Below, piece after piece: positions 26,401 through 46,900 of a stretch of 64,000 bases of DNA. The stretch's first letter is position 1, and each line of letters starts with the position of its first letter. Position numbers and translations under genes: made by a program. Below the pieces are notes generated by a model, which saw only the letters and a list, made by a program, of their open reading frames with translations, was not told the DNA's origin and ran no database searches. Source of the stretch: Himantopus leucocephalus (Eukaryota > Chordata > Aves > Charadriiformes > Recurvirostridae); assembly GCA_003993805.1 (NCBI GenBank), contig RSEF01000026.1:5403973-5467972 (forward strand), written 5' to 3'.

Positions 26401-26806
26401 TGGCTTGACACCCCACGTGAAGCCCCAGCGATGCTGGCCGGGTACCAGCGGTGGTGGCCGGGTACCAGCGGTGGTGGCCGAGGACCAGCGGTTCTGGCCG
26501 GGTACCAGTGGCGGTGGCTGGGGACCAGCTGTGCTGGCCGCGTACCAGTTGTTGTGGCCGGGGACCAGCGGTGGTGGCCGAGGACCAGCGGTGCTGGCCG
26601 GGGGGACCGGGTGGTGCTGGCCGGGGGGACCGTCCCAGGCGGCGCTGCCCGGGTCTGGCCGAGGGCTCTCACCTGCCCCGAAACTCCTGGGTGTAGATGC
26701 TCCGCAGCGCGTCCCGCCGGCTCTCCTGCTCCCGGCCCGTGTCCCGCAGGAACTGCACGAACTGATCCCCCCACCGCCTGGCCTCCGCCACGCTGAACCG
26801 CGGCAT
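20425..26806 (-). CDS. MOV10: MOV10 SF1 RNA helicase
   Basis: Complete gene in 21 coding exons: 26673-26806, 25366-25462, 25111-25244, 24780-25018, 24460-24700, 24097-24219, 23836-23989, 23599-23753, 23290-23466, 23075-23222, 22823-22984, 22625-22728, 22318-22415, 22107-22226, 21919-22021, 21588-21711, 21316-21507, 21099-21173, 20891-21016, 20642-20730 and 20425-20539. Phases agree throughout, giving 969 aa (human about 1003). MOV10 is a UPF1-like 5'-3' RNA helicase of P-bodies, active in mRNA decay, RISC function and restriction of retroelements and viruses. Helicase motifs: Walker A GPPGTGKT (518-525), motif II DECGQ (640-644), GDPQQLGP (676-683), VEEFQGQE (864-871) and VAITRAKAL (906-914). 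The start [11 protein letters not shown] aligns with mammalian MPSKFS; the frame stays open upstream, so the start rests on homology. The C-terminus is about 30 residues shorter than in mammals, ending HALHLSN. A low-complexity ASASASAS tract sits near residue 100. MOV10L1 is less likely given the context. Confidence 0.96.
25701..25760. repeat. 20-bp tandem repeat, 3 copies
   Basis: Three adjacent 20-bp units of the form GGCTGTTCCAGCTGTGCCAT, differing by one base in the second and one or two elsewhere. Located in MOV10 intron 1. Confidence 0.9.
26431..26630. repeat. 20-bp minisatellite, ~8-9 copies
   Basis: Units of 20 bp beginning GGCCGGGTACCAGCGGTGGT, with substitutions such as GAGGACCAGCG and CGTACCAGTT. 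The array decays at its right end into GGCCGGGGGG. It occupies the part of MOV10 intron 1 next to exon 1. Confidence 0.9.
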
Positions 26807-26810
26807 GGCT

Positions 26811-26935
26811 GAGCCGAGCCGAGCCGAGCCGAGCTGTGCCGTACCGAGCTGTGCCGTACCGAGCCGCACCGTACCGAGCCGCACCGTACCGAGCCGCGCC
26901 GAGCCGTGCCGGGGCTGTGCCGGGCTGTGCCGGGC
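26811..26935. repeat. MOV10: GC-rich short tandem repeat in MOV10 5' UTR
   Basis: Simple GAGCC pentamers at 26811-26832 grade into copies of a 15-bp unit containing CGTACCGAGC, then into GTGCCGGGCT phrases. It lies between the MOV10 start codon and the ISRE-like element, so it is probably transcribed as 5' UTR. The frame is open through it but no homology supports translation. Confidence 0.8.
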
Positions 26936-26960
26936 TGGTCCGGGGCTGTCCCCGTAGGGA

Positions 26961-26976
26961 GAAACGAAAGCGAAAG
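26961..26976 (-). promoter_or_regulatory. MOV10: ISRE/IRF-like element upstream of MOV10
   Basis: The + strand reads GAAACGAAAGCGAAAG: three GAAA units, two of them (26966-26975) in the exact GAAANNGAAA spacing bound by IRFs and ISGF3. On the MOV10 strand it reads CTTTCGCTTTCGTTTC, about 155 bp upstream of the ATG, a normal position for a promoter element. MOV10 is a known interferon-stimulated gene in vertebrates, which fits. Confidence 0.7.
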
Positions 26977-26979
26977 GGG

Positions 26980-29186
26980 CCGAGCGCCCTGCGGGCCCGC
27001 CCGCCCGGGGCTGGGGGGGTCGGGGGGGGACCGGGGGGCGGCTCCTGCCCGGCGCCTGTGGCCCCGCAGCATCGCCCCGAGCCCGGTTAGGGGAGCGCCT
27101 CGCCCGGGGTCCCGCGCCCCACGGGGGGTCCCGCGCCCCACGGAGGGTCCCGGCTGCGGGATGCACGGGGGGGTGTGGGATGCACGGCGGGGGTGGGAAT
27201 TGCCCCCCCGGCGTGCGGAGGGGCTGGGGCGGGGGCTGGCCCAGCCCGGGACCCCGAGGGGTGCAGACCCCCCCCCTCACAGGGCTCCCCCAGAAGTGAC
27301 AGACGTGTCCCCAAACCAGGCGGTGGTTGCAGGGCCGGGGGCAACAGAGCCGTCCAGTGCCGAGGGTCTGGGCTGGTGGCCCCCCGAGGCCTGCAGCCCT
27401 GGCACTGGTTGTCCCCAGGCAGGGAGAGCGGGGGCTGCCCGGGCAGGAGAGGTGCCCGGGTGCGTTGCACCGCTGTACCCAGTGATGAGCGGCAAGAGCC
27501 CTGGAGCTCTGTAAACGGGGGGGCAGCAGCAGTAAGAGCTGCTCTCTGTGTTGGTCTCTGCCCCTGTTTTCCTCTGCTTTCACCCTCCAGCCTGCCTGGC
27601 GAGGATGACGATCCCTGACCCGCCTCTGTAAAACAGCTCAAGACACTGGGACTGCTCACGGTGCTGCTCTTGCCTTGCCTGCAGCCCAAGGACGTTGGGG
27701 TAAGTCCGCTGTTTCCCCCACCTCAGCTCAGGTGGCTTTTCCTCTGACGAACCTCTGCTAATGACCTGCCACTGTCTGGAGGTGGCTGATAGACTGTGAC
27801 CGTGTAGGGCCCCTGGCAGGTTGTGGGAGGGCTCTGAGGCTTGAAAAATGGGGGTGTTGCCTTTGGAGAAGTTGCTTTTAAGTCTTTCTGTCATGTGTTG
27901 CAGGCAGAACCCCGGAGCTTTAAGCTTTGATCTTGCAAACGGATAGGAAAGCTCTTTCCTGGGCGGGCAGCCGGGCTGCTGTCAGGGCCGGTGGGACCCA
28001 TCCTGCAGCGCTGGGCTGGGCTGGCTTTGCCTTCGCTGGCTCAGCCAAGCCGCACCGCCTGCTCTCGGTGATTAGCCTGGGGTCAGGCTGTGACTTCGGC
28101 AGCTTCAACAGAGCCAGCCCAGGGTACGCATTGCTCTGGAGCTCTGGTCTCCAGCAGATAACAGCAGTGGCTTTAAGGATTAGAAAACCTCTGGGCATGT
28201 GTCACCACCGGGCTGGCACTTGCTTAGTGCCCCAGTGAGTCACACCAAGTGTTGCTTTTCCAAGGAAGAGAGAGGAGCTGGGAAGGGGCTAGGACTGGGA
28301 TAGCTGAGCCTGCTGCAGAGAGGGCTGGTCGGGGAGAAGGGCGAGGAGGCAGGCAGGGAATGAGTCGGCCTAAAGGATGATTAGCTAAAGATTTGGAGAA
28401 GGACAAAGAGATAGAAATGGTCTTAAGACTGGAATAAGTGGCGGTGAGCTACTCACAGTGTAGGCCAGAGCGAGAAAAGACTAGCCTTGAGGCAGATAAA
28501 AGCTCTGTTGTGTGCACAATCTTATCTCGGGCCCGCTTCAGCATCACATTCTTGGAATTGCTGCAGCGCTTGTCTGGCTGGGACCACGGCCACAGACCAC
28601 AGCACCTGAGGTGCTCATCCACATAACCTTTCATCTCCTCTAGGCACCCCAGGCAGGGAGGAAACCCGTTCTACAAACACCCGCTGGCAGCAGCACTGTC
28701 CTTGAGCAGCTCTTTGCACTGCAGCAGCGTGCAAACCCTCCAGCGACAGTCCGGCTCTGCGCAGTGCGCCCGGCGTTGGACGCACCCAGCGGCTGCTGCT
28801 TCACAAGCCGAGCAGAACAGGCGAGGTAGGTGTTCCAGCAGGACACAGGTGGTGAGTGGAATAACCTCGTCTGCTGTTTTCCCTGGGGTGAAGTGCTTCT
28901 TTAGAGCTGTGTGACTGTTTCTTTTAATTTGGAAGTTCTTAGTCCTCCAGTTCCCTGGCCTGCATACGAGGGCGGGAGCATCACCCGTGGCTTTGCAAGC
29001 GACACCATCCCTGCTTTCAGGCTGTCACCCGTAGGTCTGCCTTCCTCAGGAGCTAGCAGAAGCGAGACCATGAAAGAACAGACACAAACGGCGTTAAAAC
29101 AAAGACTGGTGTATTTCTACTAGACTATCTGATACAGAGGACGTCTGCAGGACGGATGGTCAGTCTCAACAGCAAATACAAATATA
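26980..29186. other. Intergenic spacer, MOV10 promoter to CAPZA1 3' end
   Basis: The first few hundred bases (to about 27300) are very GC-rich and probably belong to the MOV10 CpG-island promoter. From there to about 29150 I recognise no coding exon, repeat family or RNA gene. GC content falls steadily through the region. Some segments (e.g. 28400-28900) are not obviously repetitive and could hold an unrecognised non-coding transcript. Confidence 0.5.
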
Positions 29187-29192
29187 TTTATT
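29187..29192 (-). terminator. CAPZA1: Candidate distal poly(A) signal AATAAA for CAPZA1
   Basis: TTTATT on the + strand in an AT-rich patch, the last such hexamer before the GC-rich spacer. Proximal alternatives lie at 29631-29640. Confidence 0.5.
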
Positions 29193-30034
29193 TAGACAAC
29201 ACACTTATTTTGTGGTATTACTGTGCAAAACCTGAAGTGTAATGCACAGGCAGTCCCATCCCTATTTTCCCCACCCCTTTGTGTATTTAACAATAGGAAG
29301 ACACCAGCCCGTTTAAAAACCAGAACCTGCAAGAAGGCCCAGTGGTAACCGCGTGCAAACAAAGCAACGCGAATTCACCAAAGGGGTTTCATTTTCCAGT
29401 GAATCCATGTTCTGCCTGAGAAAGGCACACATGTGCCCCTTCAACCCCCTCTTAAGAGAAACTGGCAGGACTGCTATTTTTCATTTTACAGGGAAAAAAA
29501 AAAGTAATATAGAGCACACATTTTAGAGAGCAACAAAGAGATTAATTCCAAAATCCCCTTTAAGTATGACAAGAAACTGGCCACAATTGAGACAAAATGG
29601 AAAGGTTGTTTTCTCTCACTTTGGTGCAAGTTTATTTATTTTGTACACAATCCATCCATACACCTGTGATACAAATTCTATGAACCTGCCACAAAGCATT
29701 AAAGCACAACATACCTATTATTCTGTAGACATTTGCATTTTTAATCACCATCCAGCCTACAGGGATCAGCAGTGATGCAACACAGGAACCTGTAGTTCTG
29801 CAAAAATGCAGATGTCTGATAACCGTACATACATGAGGCAGCGGGGGAAGAGCAAAAATGTTCACTTTTAGGGTACATGGCTCAAATTTTTAAAAAAAAA
29901 AAAAATTACATCCCTGAAAGAGCTGGCTGTGCGGGGATTTCTGTAAAGGATCTTGTAAACTCATTTTATATAGTAAAATCTAAGCCTGCAGGCTTTTTGC
30001 TTTGTGGAGGTCAGTAATAAGGATACACGAGGAC

Positions 30035-30121
30035 TTACTGTCTTTTGCGTTTCTCCCATCTTGCAGCATAGCGCCTGGAGCTGTTGGCAGATTTGACAAA
30101 CTTACTGGAGTACCTGGAGTG
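30035..30121 (-). other. Possible alternative terminal exon in CAPZA1 3' UTR
   Basis: On the CAPZA1 strand, a pyrimidine-rich acceptor (TTCCCTTCACCCGTATACAG) ends at 30122. A frame then reads HSRYSSKFVK...RRYAARWEKRKRQ and stops at TAA 30035-30037. A strong donor, ACA|GTAAGT, overlaps the stop (exon end 30039). Exon 9 of CAPZA1 ends in phase 0 and this frame begins in phase 0, so exon 9 could splice to it in frame. I do not recognise the peptide. It may be chance or a relic. Confidence 0.25.
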
Positions 30122-30482
30122 CTGTATACGGGTGAAGGGAATGCCCTGCACCCTCAGCTGTATCTATAATAGGGCTTTTCCAGCTAGGAAGTTTTCCAAC
30201 CAGTACAATCAGTGATTGAAAACAGCTATACTTCTGAACCATGAGTGTGGCTTAATTAAAACGACCTATCAGTAAATGCAGTCACAATAGGAAGTTTATG
30301 CGGCAGGAAACACAAAACACAAAGACAATGCTATCTGTTCCACAGTTCTCTCTGAGGCTAGAAAACCTGTTAACTTTGAAAGCCCTAGAAAAATGCTGCA
30401 CTGGTTTAGAAACCATCTACTTGGCATAGGACCACATTTGTTTTTTGCACACAAACATTTCATAAATTTCCTTATTTCTGCA

Positions 30483-40629
<10,147 letters not shown>

Positions 40630-40702
40630 TTTGGCAGCTCTAGGCCCGGCCCCGCGCGGAGCATGCCGGGAGCGGCGGCCAGGGCGCCGCCGCTGGGCTG
40701 GG

Positions 40703-40710
40703 CCGGAAGC
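40703..40710 (+). promoter_or_regulatory. ETS-type site CCGGAAGC
   Basis: CCGGAAGC, the consensus core for ETS factors such as GABPA/ELK, lies in the gap between the two divergent start codons. These sites are common in bidirectional promoters. Confidence 0.5.
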
Positions 40711-40986
40711 GCGGCCAGCGCCATGTTGGCTGCGGGCAGACGCCGCACGGCGGCCATCGCAGGAGCGGGCGTGCCCGCCGGGGCCGGGGAGGGCTGCAGC
40801 GGCCGGCGGCGACGCGGGGGCCTCCGGGGCTCCCGGTCCGCGGCGTGGGGGAGACGCTGGGGCCGCGCCCCGCCGGCGGGGAAGCGGTGATGGGCTCGGG
40901 GAGCGGGCTGCCCGCCCTGGCGGAGCCCAGCGGGCCCCGCCCCGCCGCGCGGCCCGCCCCTCTCCCGGCGTCCCCCGGCGGCGGCC

Positions 40987-43900
40987 ATGGCGGACGGCGG
41001 CGGGAGCGGCCGGGGGCCGCCGTGCCCCGGGGCGGCCGCGGCGCTGCGGCGCTGGGAGCAGCTGCGGCGGCGGGTGGCGGCGGCGGCGCCGTGGGCCCGC
41101 GGGCTCCTGGCCGTGGCCGCCGGGCTCGGCCTCTTCTACCTGGTGCTGCGGGTGCCGCTGCGGCTCCGGGACAGCCTGGCGGCCGGTGAGACGCGGCGGG
41201 CCGCGCCGGGGGGCTGAGGGCTCGCCGGGGGAAGGCTGCCCCCGCCCGCCCCGCAGGCGGCCGGGCCGGGCTCCTGTGGAGGGCTGCGGGGCCGCCGGTG
41301 CGGGCCGGGCCGGGCAGTGCCGGCCCCGGGCCTCCCGCGGCGACGCACCGAGCGCGACCACCCGGGGTCCCGCTGTGCCTCCGGGTGTGGGGACACCCCG
41401 GTGTCCGGGGCCGCCCCCGCGGCTGCAGCCCGGGCAGCTGGGAGGATCCGAGGCGGCTGGCTGCCGCCCGGCCGGTGCCCCGTGCCCCGTGTCCCTGCGC
41501 CCCCCGCCCCGGGGGTGGCTTGTCCGGCCGGAGGCCTGAACCGGGGGTGAGCCGCCCCCCCGGGCCGGGCTGCCCCTGGCCGCCAGCGTCCCTCCGTGCT
41601 CCCTCCCGGGCCGGGCTGGTGGCGGGTGACAAAGCTGATGCGCAGTTTAGGTCAAAAGCACGGCCACAGTAGCGCTAAAAAGCTGCGTTCCCTGCCTGGC
41701 GCTGGAAAGGCCAGGAAGGAGAGGGCTGTGGAAAGCGTGTGTTCTTGACACCTGCATCAAAACAGTACGTTTCTGGTTTAGATTGAAATAGTGCATTATT
41801 AAACTGGCTTGTTGCTGTCCACCAGCTGTGGTGCGGTTGAAGCCATGGGCTGCTCTGTCTAAGAACTTACGCTGAATTTTTTAGATCAGTATATAACCTA
41901 ATTCACTGGCACAGATGGTTACAAACAAAATAAGATATGGAAAGGATTCTCTAACAAAGTAATGTTATCTGTAAAGTTACGAGGGCTATATTGTATTATA
42001 TATTTGCATAATATTTCATTCAGCATTTTTTTTAAAAAAAGCTATTTGTCTTTTCCAGTTCTGCTTGTTAAGTCTTTGTTTTTATTTCTCTTAACAGTGA
42101 CTGTGTTCTTAAGCACCTTGACTCCAAAATTCTACTTTGCCCTTACAGTGACATCGTCTTTTATATCTGGACTGATATTTGTAAGTAGTCCACTTTTATT
42201 TTTTTAGACAACTTCAGCACCTCTAGGATGCTTTCATTAGGGGTAAATGCAGTCGGCCTTTTTTGGATCGGACTCTAGAGGGTGCCTTTGTACTAGGAAG
42301 GAACTTGTTATTGAGTAGCTTTTCTGCTGTATTGTACATACTCTCTTGCTAAGTGTGGTGTACGTTGGCGTGATTCTATGGAAAATAACTTGTACCTGTT
42401 TTAGAAACTCAGCCTTGTTTTAAAGAGGGTAGGTGTCCACAGGTGTATACAGATATGTGTGTATATACATAGATACATAACAAATGCGAAATATACCTGC
42501 AAACTCTGCAGACCTCTCTGTGTAAAGAAAACACTGAGATTTTTGTCTTTTTTAAACTAGGTAGTTAAGAGGTTAGCTTCCCACAGTAATTTTTGGGGAG
42601 CTTTTATGCATGTGTCATCATGTAACTGTCTTAACAACTTCGATGTGAAAATGAGCCAATAATTCAGCTCATCGTCAGATGACAGCATGTGTGGACGTGG
42701 CTGACTCTGCACAAAATGAATGGGGCACACTTGCACGGTCAGTTCTGCTAGCGCAGCTGTTTCTGCAGTGCTTATCATCTGACCCTGATGCAGACTGTGA
42801 CACTACCTACAAATCTTTTGGATTAATCTTCATTTTTAGTATTAAAAGCTAAAGAAAATGTCTCTTCTCAGCAATTTACTAGAATGTGCAAAATCTGTTT
42901 CTTAGGTGTTTTTTTTTTTGTAGCCACTGTTTAAAAAAAAAAAAGTCTTACGTGTCAGAAACAAATTGTTTGCTGTAAGTAATGTTGCTTGGGTTTTGAC
43001 TGAAGGATTTGAGGAAAGTCATATAAGGAGATGGATTCTGCTTGGGTCTTTTATGTAGGTTTGCTCTCAAGAGAAAAAAGTGGTTATTGGTCAGCCGCTA
43101 TTTATAGTAATGCTTCTTAACAAAGAATACAGTTTGTCTAAGCATCCCTTCTTTCTGTGTGTTAATGAAAGTACTCAGATAAGCTGGTCCAGGGCTGACA
43201 GTACAGTACAGTGCTTGAGGACTGTGATGTGCAGGTATTTTTAATAGCTTCAAAGAGCGAGAGAGTAATACTTCTGACACAAAATTCCTAGTAAGTCAAC
43301 TTGATTGCTGTTAATTCAGCCTCTTTGGGCTTTTCTGACTGGCAGAACATGTAAGTTTAACTGTCCATTTTGTGCTTTATTCTTTTAGATTCCTTTTGTG
43401 AAATGAAAAAAACCTCCAGCGATCTTGCAGTTCTTGCCTCTGTGCACAGTTTGCCTATACAGGCACTTTCTGAAAGGGTTTGGAAGTTATCCTAATGATT
43501 TGGGGAGAGAGGAACATGTTTGACAAAAATTTTACTGTTTTTTTTTCAGTCTCTTTCATGTTATGTGGGTGATCGTGCATGACAAGACAGGCCAAAAGAA
43601 ATAATTAGTGTTGATTTGTGTGTGGATAAGTGATAAGTTCCATCTAAAATCATTTGCAAGGGGATGTCCTGGCTGTAAACAACTGGCTCTTCATCGATGA
43701 TGTTTATGTTGGAAAGGTGTTGCCTAAGGAAATTTGTGGTGCTTTTTTCTCCTCTGACAGGTGTTTGAGTGGTGGCATTTCCGAAAATACGGCACATCTT
43801 TCATTGAGCAGGTTTCTGTGAGTCATTTGAGGCCCCTCATTGGCGGTGTAGAAAACAGCCCTCCACCACCAGCAGCGTTCTCGGCTGGGGAGAGTGAGAC

Positions 43901-46900
43901 AAGCAGGCAGAATATGCCAGGTGATGGTTAATGTTTCTCAGGAGTTTTCCCTGAGCTTCAAGGCGGCTGGTTCACGTGAACTGGTTTTTAAATGGCTTTT
44001 ATGGCTTTGACTCTGCATTAGTGCTTGTAGTAACTGGAGAAAGGCCTGCATCTTACAATGTGTTGTTTTAATAATGGTAAAGATAAAGTAAGTAATAATG
44101 TATCTTTGATCTAAAACATTCATTATTAAAAACATCTTTTAGAAAATATATAGGATCGTAGAATAGTTTGGGTTGGTTGAAGGGACCTTAAAGCCCACCC
44201 AGTGCCACCCCCTGCCCTGGGCAGGGACACCTCCCCCCAGCCCAGGGTGCTCCAAGCCCCGTCCAACCTGGCCTTGAACACCTCCAGGGATGGGGCAGCC
44301 ACAGCTTCTCGGGGCAACCTGCCCCAGGGGCTCACCACCCGCACAGTCAAGAATTTCTTCCTAATATCCAATATAAATCTCCCCTTTCAGTGTCAGACCG
44401 TTCCCCCTCGTTCCATCGCTTCCCTCCCCAATCCAGAGTCCCTCCCCAGCTGTCCTGTGGCCCCTTTAGGCACTGGAAGGGGCTCTGAGGTCTCCCCGGA
44501 GCCTTCTCTTCTCCACCCCCAACTCTCCCAGCCTGTCCTCCCAGCAGAGGGGCTCCAGCCCTCGCAGCATCTCGGTGGCCCTGTATATTACACATTTAGC
44601 TAAAACTGTTTCAGTAACATGCAGTATTTGCTATTTTAAATATGTGGAAGATGAACATTGTATCATTATAAATGACAGTGTTTAATCTTTCCACTGTGTG
44701 CTTTTGTACACCAGCAACGTTGGGGAGCAAAAATATTATGGGATAGCAGAAGCTTAGGGAGAGGGAGAAGAAGGTGATTGTATGATTGTGGTCAGGTTGT
44801 ATAAAAACAACATTAAAGCAGCTTTTGAAAGTAAAATTGCATTTGCATTACTGTGTTTTAAAGTCAAGGTAGTATTTCTTGTGCTCTTAATTCAAAAAGT
44901 ACTTTTTTTTTTCTTTTCAGAGTGCAAAGTGTGGCGAAATCCTCTCAATCTTTTCAGAGGGGCAGAGTATAGCAGGTATTAATTATCTTACTTTCCATTG
45001 TGTATTTTTAAAATTAATTGGGAGTACACACATGACTTCTTTAGAGAGCTTGCTCTAGCAATATGGGGAGACAGCTGCAACTTGCAAGATTATGGGGTGA
45101 TTGATGCCAATCCTGTGTTTAAAAGGCATCTATCCAAGCTTTGGCAGTTTCAATGTTAAGAATGCAAATATTACTGTAACATCATCATTTTTTTTGAGAG
45201 TTAAGTAGGAGAAAAATATTCCCAGAATTACTTTCCTCCTCTTTTCCAAAACTCTATGAAAGTAATGGTCTTACAGCTGTTATTACTTTATTCAGAGGTT
45301 GAGACAATGATTCTGAATCCAAATTCTCTTTTATTAAACTGATACAGCTGTGTTGTAAGACTCCTTGTGTTATTTCATAGGAAAAGCTGCTTTCTGGGAA
45401 GCCAGTTCCCAAACTGTTTAGAACTTTGGGATCAAAAAAGACTTTTTTTCCCCTCTGCAGGAAGCCTTCTGGCAACCTGTGCAGATTGTGGAACAGTAGT
45501 ACTTGAAAACTTCTGGTTAGTAGCTCCAGCCTCGTATTAATAAAGATCTTCTGCACTAGCTTCAGTTGTTAAGCACACCAGATTTCCCCCTTGGTATCAG
45601 CATTACTACGTATTAGGAGTGCCTCTTACTGAAATTTCTCCCGTTAAAGATACATGTGGGTGACTGGGAAGGAGCCTCTTACGTACTATGACATGAATTT
45701 GTCTGCTCAAGATCATCAAAACTTTTTCACGTGCGATACAGATGCCCTTCGGCCTTCAGATACAGGTACCAATGTCATACACATAAGGTATACATAAGGT
45801 ATATAACTGTTGGAGAGCGTGAAGTGGGTATTTTTAATATGCTTTGAGGTAGCGCAAGTGATGTCAAATATTTGTGAAATGATAGCCTTTCTTTACTGCT
45901 TAGGAGGTTTAATAGATGCATTTAGTGAAAAGATGGGTTTTTTACCTTGAGCGTTCTCTGCTGACTTTAAGGCTGTCAGGATCCTGACATATTTTAAGAT
46001 CTCATACTTTTCAAATAATGAACAGTGTGATATTGAAAACCTGGATTGTATTCTCCACAGCCAAAGACACGGTCTCATTTAAACCTTCGTGATGAATAGT
46101 GCAGTCTCCAGAATTTTTTCATTGCGTTCGACATGTTTAGCACAGCTACATGTTCTCTACTGGTTATTGTCAGACGAGGTGCGAACTATTGTCAATTTGT
46201 CAGGTTCCGGAAGTGTAACTTGTCAGCTGGCTGTGACATGCCTGATATGAACGATGTGTTTTTATTTCACAAATGGAGTGTATTGTCTCACTTACTAAGC
46301 CAAGACTAATATTTTGTTTCCAAAAGAAAACTCAAACATTTTTCCACGTTTTTCTTGCTGGACAGCTGAAGGTTTTGTTCCAAAAGAAACATGTATAGAT
46401 TCTTCAGTTTTCTTATCGTACTTGAGATAGGCCAGATATGTACCTCCATAAACGTAAGGTTTTGGAGTTCTTTCAGAACTGTTATTTAGTGTGAAAGCTA
46501 TTAGTTCTGCTCAGAAAATGGTAGCTCTAAGCATGTTTTTCTGTTGCTAAAAGTTGGGTTTCAGTTTGGGATTTCCATTTTTCCCTAATGGAGGCATAGT
46601 GGGGAGGGGTTTAGAGCCGCTGCATCAAACTTTGGCTTGCTCCTTATCTGACCATAATTTTGAATTGAAGTTGCCATTTGAACAACCCTTTTGAATAGAT
46701 AGATTTCACCCTTTTTAATTGTTTCCTACAACACTTTCTAATAAGGTAATAAATTATTATAGTATGTCTTGAATTGGCTTTGCCATGTTATGCTGCTCAA
46801 ATGTGCTTTGTAAATTTAAAAAGAAATTGTTTAACCCTTTACGATCTGGTGGTTGTCTAAATACTTAAGTATGAAACTACACCTGTGCAAGACACAGCTT

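Larger units (their letters stand above)
25463..26672 (-). other. MOV10: MOV10 intron 1
   Basis: The largest MOV10 intron (1.2 kb); the others are mostly about 80-220 bp. It holds two tandem repeats (25701-25760 and 26431-26630). No exon or mobile element is seen in the remainder. Confidence 0.75.
29187..30482 (-). other. CAPZA1: CAPZA1 3' UTR
   Basis: AT-rich sequence following the TAA at 30483-30485. AATAAA on this strand occurs at 29635-29640 and 29631-29636 (overlapping pair) and at 29187-29192, suggesting tandem poly(A) sites and a UTR of 0.85-1.3 kb. It contains an unexpected 42-codon open frame with splice-site flanks at 30035-30163, entered separately. Confidence 0.6.

Noticed and set aside
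26807..27583. In-frame N-terminal extension of MOV10 upstream of the chosen ATG
   Set aside because: The frame is open but consists of repeat-coded RLGTVRLGT-like sequence and promoter DNA beyond the ISRE. The [11 protein letters not shown] start matches the known MOV10 N-terminus.
42360..42385. Second CR1 end, suggested by GATTCTATGG
   Set aside because: Only a short match with no adjoining CR1 body.
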